A stretch of DNA of 64,000 bases. Source: Paenibacillus sp. XY044 (GTDB lineage Bacteria > Bacillota > Bacilli > Paenibacillales > Paenibacillaceae). The notes below the pieces were generated by a model. That model saw nothing but the letters and a program-made list of their open reading frames with translations, searched no databases and was not told the origin of the DNA. Below are positions 59,216 to 64,000 of the stretch, one piece after another (the first letter of the stretch is position 1; each line of letters opens with the position of its first letter). The stretch covers positions 62,001 to 126,000 of the forward strand of contig NZ_NQMO01000004.1 in the NCBI RefSeq assembly GCF_002257645.1, in the 5' to 3' direction. The translations under genes were made by a program, and so were the position numbers.

Positions 59216-59626
59216 AGCCGATCCCCCCCTAAAGGTAAGACAAAACAAGTAATCTTTTTTGGGCTCATCACAGGCTAAAATGTGCTTGCTGTCTAGGATG
59301 ATGGGTTCGGTGATTTTATCATCGTTATTTTATACCATTCACCCAAGAAAGAACTTGGCTCTGTCGATTTGTCAGAAGAAGAAAGTCATTTGTCATCAAT
59401 ACAGTAATAAACTTCAGGAGAAAATCAGCACTTTCGTATGACAATCATCGGATTATATTGTAAATTATTAAAACTTTTACCTGACAATTGTCGTTATATT
59501 AGTATATCCTTATAGATTTAACCAATTAGGAGGTGGCGAAGGCATTAGTGCAATTTAAACTGCTATGTCTTAAAGGTGTGTCGTTTGAAAGGTTTTAGTA
59601 TTCGTTAGAATTTGGAGGAGAAACTA

Positions 59627-60999
59627 ATGAACAAAAAACTTTTTTCATTCATTATCGCAGTTATTCTTACATACACCTGTTTATCAGGTTTAATATCTGC
59701 TAATCCAAGCAATAATCAGCAGTTATCGGTTAATGAAAATATTTCAATCCCCCAGAGTGTTTCGGCATTTGACAAAGCTCTAGTAGATCAACGCACAGTT
59801 TTTGGTCTTACAACAGAAAACTCTGTAGTGAGTCCCTTAATAAATAATCGTAAAATATCAGAGAAATACGGTTTTTATTTATCTGCTAATGAAGAAAAAG
59901 CATTGGATGAAAGATTCAACAAACAAGATAAGTTCATCCCAATTCTCAAAGAAACGATACGCTCTCATCAAGAGTTAAAGGAGAATTTCCTTGGAATATA
60001 TATTGATCAAAACCAGGGGGGATCATAAACGTCGGATTTAAAAAAGATATTCCCTCAGAACAGCTGAATTTTATATCTAAGAGCCTAGACAATGAGTTAC
60101 CAATAAGAACTTATACAGCAAAGTATACAGAAGAGGAGCTTGATAAAGCTACCAATCGAATTTCTGAAAGTGTCGCAAAAATTAAAGAGAGTGGAATTAA
60201 TATAGAATATGTTAATTTGGATTTTATTAACCAGAAAATTACTGTAGGCATTCGCGACCATATTAGTGAGTCTGCTTTGGATATAATTAGTTCCGTTTCA
60301 GATGTTGATGCAAGCATCATTAATTTAGAGGTAGTTGATCCAACCTATAAGACCTCCGAAGATGCCCGGACAGATACTCATACGTACATGCTAGGTGGAT
60401 TAGTTATTGATGATAAAGCTGGTGGAGGTGGGAATTGTTCAATCGGATTCTCCGCAATTGATTCCTCATCTAATCCATACATTGTTACTGCAGAACATTG
60501 TTGGCCGAAGGCTTCGGGAACAGGTGTGTATCAGGGAAATAACTATATTGGATACACAAGCAGTAAAGTTAATTATGGAAACGAAGCTGATGCTGCAGCG
60601 ATTAGATTAGATTCAAGCAACTCAATGAGCAGTAAAGTTTATGCTGAATCGATTAAATTTTCAAGTGTTCAAGTCGCTGGTAACGATGTACTGGGCGAGA
60701 GGGTCTGTAAATCTGGAATGTGGGGGAATAGTTGCGGTACACTTCTTAGTAAAAATAACAGCCGATATTGGACTAACCCGGTGTATGGAACCGTTTGGTT
60801 TAGTTCGATGCGGGTAGCTAATTATATATCAGATGGCGGAGACAGTGGTGGTACGATTTGGAACAACAACAATGGTGAATTAAAAGGTGTGCACAAAGGC
60901 GTCTACACTGAGAATGGAACAACCTACCGGGTGTATAGCCATGTGACTCATATACAAAATCGACTCGGTATAACACCTGTTACTTGGTTAAATAATTAA
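59627..60999 (+). pseudogene. Trypsin-like serine protease, frameshifted at a G6 tract
   Basis: A secreted S1-type protease of about 455 codons. The first frame (59627-60028) gives a signal peptide and prodomain; the second gives the rest of the prodomain and the protease. The triad is TAEHCW (His), an Asp near ADAAAI and GDSGGT (Ser). The frames would join at GGGGGG (60016-60021) if one base were added or two removed. GGAGGAG precedes the ATG at 59627. It could be a phase-variable gene, a recent pseudogene or a sequencing error. The catalytic part looks intact. Confidence 0.75.
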
Positions 61000-61123
61000 A
61001 TTAATCCTATTCTGCCGTTTTTCGTAAAGGTATATTTTTAAAATACTACTTAAGTTTGAAACACAAACAACCTTGTTTACGTCTTATGGTTAGTCAATTA
61101 TCAAATAACAAGGTGGGATTGTT

Positions 61124-61507
61124 GTGAAAACATATATTTCAATATTATTGATTCTGATCATTGTTGTCTTTACTGCCTGCAGTAACGGTAACGATCACTT
61201 AACCAAAACACCCGCGTTAGAAAAAAATCAGCATCAAGCAGGTGAAAGAATGGACTTTCAAGGGATTATTGTTGAAAAAAATAATTCAGGAGTTATTGTT
61301 ATAGTTGGTTTAACCGAAAAAGAAGTTAAAGGGAGAACAACGAATGAAATCATTTCTCAGTATGAACCAAAAGCTTATGATGTTTCAACACGTAATATAA
61401 AAGAAAATCTTGAAGTTGGCGACCATGTCAAAGTGTGGACAAATGGCATGTATGAAGATAGTAGAATAAGACGAACAACTGCTACAAAAATAGAAATTGT
61501 AAGGTAA
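61124..61507 (+). CDS. DUF3221 lipoprotein
   Basis: A 127-residue lipoprotein with lipobox FTAC (Cys at about residue 19) and a small OB-like domain (FQGIIVEKNNSGVIVIVG ... LEVGDHVKVWTNG), the DUF3221/YobA-like pattern. Function unknown; outside the membrane. The start codon is a GTG or the ATG-equivalent at 61124 after GGTGGGA. A terminator (61567-61592) follows. Confidence 0.75.
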   Translation: MKTYISILLILIIVVFTACSNGNDHLTKTPALEKNQHQAGERMDFQGIIVEKNNSGVIVIVGLTEKEVKGRTTNEIISQYEPKAYDVSTRNIKENLEVGDHVKVWTNGMYEDSRIRRTTATKIEIVR

Positions 61508-61564
61508 TCAATATACAAATTGTATACATCTGATTTGTATAACGGCTTGAACCTACATGCTTAA

Positions 61565-61595
61565 TAGCCGCGTAAGCTGCGGCTTTTTTTGTTTT
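61565..61595 (+). terminator. Terminator after DUF3221 gene
   Basis: AGCCGC-GTAA-GCTGCGGCT-like hairpin and a T7 run. Confidence 0.8.
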
Positions 61596-61603
61596 AACGA
61601 TAT

Positions 61604-62370
61604 ATGTTCTTGTCAAAACCCGTAGTAACTAAATGCTATGCTTTTGAAACAGAAAAGTTTATTTCAAACCTCTTATCCTCACAGGGAATTCCGTTTGCTT
61701 GCTGTATGGAGCTAGGGAGATATAAATCATTGAACTACTTGATTTCAGAAAAGATAGCTGGACAAATTCTGAACCGTTGCTCTTATGAGCAGCAACAGCG
61801 AATACTTCCGGAGGTCATTCAGATTTTAACCCGAATGAAACAGGTAAAGTCAGAAACAATACAAGGATATGGGGCGATAAACTCCAGTGGGGATGGGACT
61901 TATACTTCCTGGAGGAAACATATTATTGCGACCTACGCTGAGGAAAAAGCGGATAACTTCTGAGAAGGTTGGCACAGCTTATTCAAAACATCCTGTCTGG
62001 AGAAGGACGTGTTTGATGAGTGTTACAACAGATTGTTAGCTTATTCTACCTACAATGAACCGTATCGTTTTTTTATTAATGGTGATTTTCACCAGTACAA
62101 CATTTTGGTCAACGAATAACAGGAATCATTGATAGCAATGGCAAATATGGTGATTTTCTTATCGACCTTGCAACATTAGACTGGCACATAAAAACTCACT
62201 TGAAGCTCAATGTGGTCCAAGTATACCAAGATTATTAGCAAGAAGTGGGGAGTACCATACCGAATTTTAAAGAGAGGTTCATGGTGCACAATAGTATAAT
62301 GGATTGATAGGATTCGCTTTTATGCAAAGAGGGGATGGAATGATGCTTATTACGAACTCCGTGATGAGCT
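61604..62370 (+). pseudogene. Aminoglycoside phosphotransferase-family relic
   Basis: The frame 61604-61963 reads as the N-lobe and start of the C-lobe of an APH-type kinase (VVTKCYAFETEKF, EKIAGQIL). After several frameshifts the catalytic loop INGDFHQYNILVNE is readable near 62080, then TGIIDSNGKYGDFLIDLATLDW near 62130 and a tail WNDAYYELRDELLDI at about 62333-62375. No single frame spans it, so it is dead. It is the last item before hcp resumes. Confidence 0.7.
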
Positions 62371-63940
62371 ATTGGATATTTTTGACGCCAAGATAAAGCA
62401 GGGCAAGCAGCACGATCACCGCTTTTTGCTCGTACCAGGCAATGTTGTAGGAAATCGGCAGTTCGTTGATATCCTCAAGGCCGAATACTTCCTTCAGCTT
62501 CAATGCAATGACGACCAGGGAGTAGGAATCATTGCATTGCCCGGCGTCCAGAACCCGCGGAATGCCGCCGATTTCGCCAAGATCCAGCTTATTGTATTTG
62601 TATTTGGCACAGCCTGCGGTCAGGATGACCGTGTCCTTGGGAAGTGCAGCTGCAAAATCGGTGTAATAATGGCGGGATTTCATCCGTCCATCGCAGCCGG
62701 CCATGACGAAGAATCGGCGGATCACGCCGGATTTCACGGCATCGACGACTTGATCGGCCACGTTCATCACAGCCGCATGGGCGAAGCCGCCGATGATCTC
62801 ACCGGTTTCAAGCTCCGTTGGGGGCGGGCACCCTTTCGCTTGCTCGATCAGTACGGAGAAGTCCTTGGCCGCGCCGTCCGCTGCCTCCGGGATATGGCGG
62901 ACGCCCGGAAAGCCGGTGTTGCCCGTCGTATAAATGCGGTCCTTATAACTGTCCTTCGGCGGAATGATACAGTTGGTGGTCATCAGAATCAGTCCGTTAA
63001 AAGAGGCAAATTCGCTGTTCTGCTTCCACCAGGCATTTCCGTAATTGCCTACAAAATGCTCATATTTCTTGAAAGCCGGATAATAGTGGGCAGGCAGCAT
63101 TTCACTGTGCGTGTACACGTCCACGCCGGTTCCTTCCGTCTGCTTCAGCAGCTCCTCCAAATCCTTCAGGTCGTGGCCGCTGATGAGAATGCCGGGCCGG
63201 TTTCGAACCCCGATATTAACCTTCGTAACTTCCGGATGTCCATACACGGAGGTGTTCGCTTCATCAAGCATCGCCATGGCGTTTACGCCGTATTTGCCGG
63301 TTTCCATCGTCAAAGCGACCAGATCCTGCACTTCAAGGCTGTCGTCCAGCGTAGCCGCAAGCGCACGGCGCATAAACCGGTTCAATTCGATGTCATCTCG
63401 TTCCAGATGAAGCGCGTGGTACGTATAGGCAGCCATTCCCTTCAAGCCGTACGTAATCAATTCGCGCAGCGAGCGGATGTCTTCGTTGGGGGTGGAGAGG
63501 ACACCAACCGTACGAGCTTTTTCATCCATTGCGGTTTCATGTTCGGTTTCCCAGACGGCAGCATCAGGGAGATGAGCCGTTCCTTCCGCATATTGTTCGT
63601 CATAATAGGCACGCACCTCGCCGCGGAGCGCGATCGCTTCCCGGATTCTCCCCACAAAAACCTCGCGGTCAAAGTTGGCGTTCGTAATGGTTGCAAACAA
63701 GGAGTCCATGATAAACAGCGATACGCGCTGTTCCAGCATTTCCGGCAGCCGGACATCCAGACTGAGATAAGAGATTCCTTTCAGCAGATATATCAGCAAA
63801 TCCTGCAGGTTCGCCACGTCATGCGGTTTCCCGCATACGCCGACAAGGGTGCAGCCGGTTCCTTTGGATGCTTCCTGGCATTGAAAGCAGAACATGGAAG
63901 GCTGATGATTCAAGGACGGCTCTGTCGCGTTATTATTCAT
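62369..63940 (-). pseudogene. hcp: Hydroxylamine reductase (hybrid-cluster protein), 3'-truncated
   Basis: A 523-codon frame of the Fe-S/Fe-S-O hybrid-cluster protein, linked to hydroxylamine and NO detoxification. The N-terminal cluster motif CFQCQEASKGTGCTLVGVC is present. Ligands of the hybrid cluster are visible: His in SGHDL, Glu in SEMLP, Cys in TTNC, AGCDG, TAGCAK and AGQCND, and Glu/Lys in YEQKA. The frame ends GVKNIQ-stop instead of continuing about 40 residues; the tail lies at 59112. GGGGGAG precedes the ATG at 63940. Activity is doubtful because the end of the last Rossmann-like domain is lost. Confidence 0.85.
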
Positions 63941-64000
63941 GATTTCTCCCCCGTTTCGTGAGTGATTTATCATTAAGATCAACATACTTCCGCGTTGTCA

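Larger units (their letters stand above)
59047..59626. other. Gap with terminator, hcp tail, element and promoter region
   Basis: About 580 bp: terminator (59060-59096), the lost 3' end of hcp on the minus strand (59112-59174), a degraded element (59174-59215) and about 400 bp of A/T-rich DNA before the serine protease. A 60-codon frame at 59259-59441 is not supported. Confidence 0.55.

Noticed and set aside
62372..63961. 529-codon open frame on the plus strand opposite hcp
   Set aside because: It is an antisense shadow of the G/C-biased hcp gene; hcp on the minus strand has all conserved cluster ligands and a ribosome site.
63941..64000. FNR-like box upstream of hcp (TTGATCTTAATGAT)
   Set aside because: Only the left half matches the TTGAT-N4-ATCAA consensus; too weak to list as a site.

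Overview
The window looks like a chromosomal segment of a Paenibacillus-type Firmicute (Paenibacillaceae). The grounds are AGGAGG-type ribosome sites, frequent TTG/GTG starts, and families common in that group: YesM/YesN-type two-component pairs, paired LplB/YtcP-type sugar permeases with large binding lipoproteins, a membrane-bound AraC regulator of more than 700 residues, stalk-domain (copper-amine-oxidase N-like) secreted proteins, a WG-repeat protein, DUF3189 and CPT-like kinases. I see no rRNA, tRNA, CRISPR array, transposase or phage gene.

Two kinds of DNA alternate. Ordinary operons are the uptake/catabolic cluster at 11.5-19.0 kb (AraC sensor, two permeases, binding lipoprotein, amidohydrolase, Rieske protein), the ABC exporter pair at 24.4-28.0 kb, and the glycan cluster at 46.8-56.2 kb (response regulator, histidine kinase, two permeases, binding lipoprotein with a good cre site, an unassigned glycosidase-like enzyme), followed by a GH38-like DUF5054 gene. 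Smaller regulator-target modules are TetR/pentapeptide protein, AraC/aldo-keto reductase, LysR/DinB, TetR/SDR and MerR/quinone oxidoreductase.

The rest (0.3-2 kb, 6-7.5 kb, 9.7-11.5 kb, 19-22 kb, 28-41 kb, 56-62.4 kb) is a patchwork of unrelated single genes and gene wrecks: GNATs, HAD phosphatases, small kinases, an aminoglycoside phosphotransferase, a broken Nudix gene, stalk proteins, lipoproteins and a serine protease. They are separated by more than twenty copies of a dispersed element not explained by known feature types. It has a left arm close to TAACGGGAAACGATAGTTC, a hairpin whose sequence varies while its pairing is kept, and a right arm close to TAACGGGCAGGATAGTT about 70 bp after the left arm. 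Right arms usually lie 70-400 bp before a gene start, left arms soon after a stop codon, and an inverted copy precedes a minus-strand gene. Paralogous cassettes (CPT-like kinase at 0.5 and 30.2 kb; DUF3189 at 10.4 and 31.1 kb) start and/or stop matching at these elements. One lies at the edge of a 3.2 kb insertion that splits the hydroxylamine reductase gene hcp at the right end, and another is itself interrupted by a 111-bp tandem duplication. The layout resembles a cassette array with hairpin-bearing junctions, although no recombinase gene is visible here. This is the main candidate for an undescribed system.

Decay is frequent in the patchwork: out-of-frame gene chimeras (10.0-10.4 kb, 40.7-41.1 kb), frameshifts (WG protein, serine protease at a G6 tract, phosphotransferase), an internally deleted Nudix protein, and a TetR gene cut to 22 codons whose twin operators survive.
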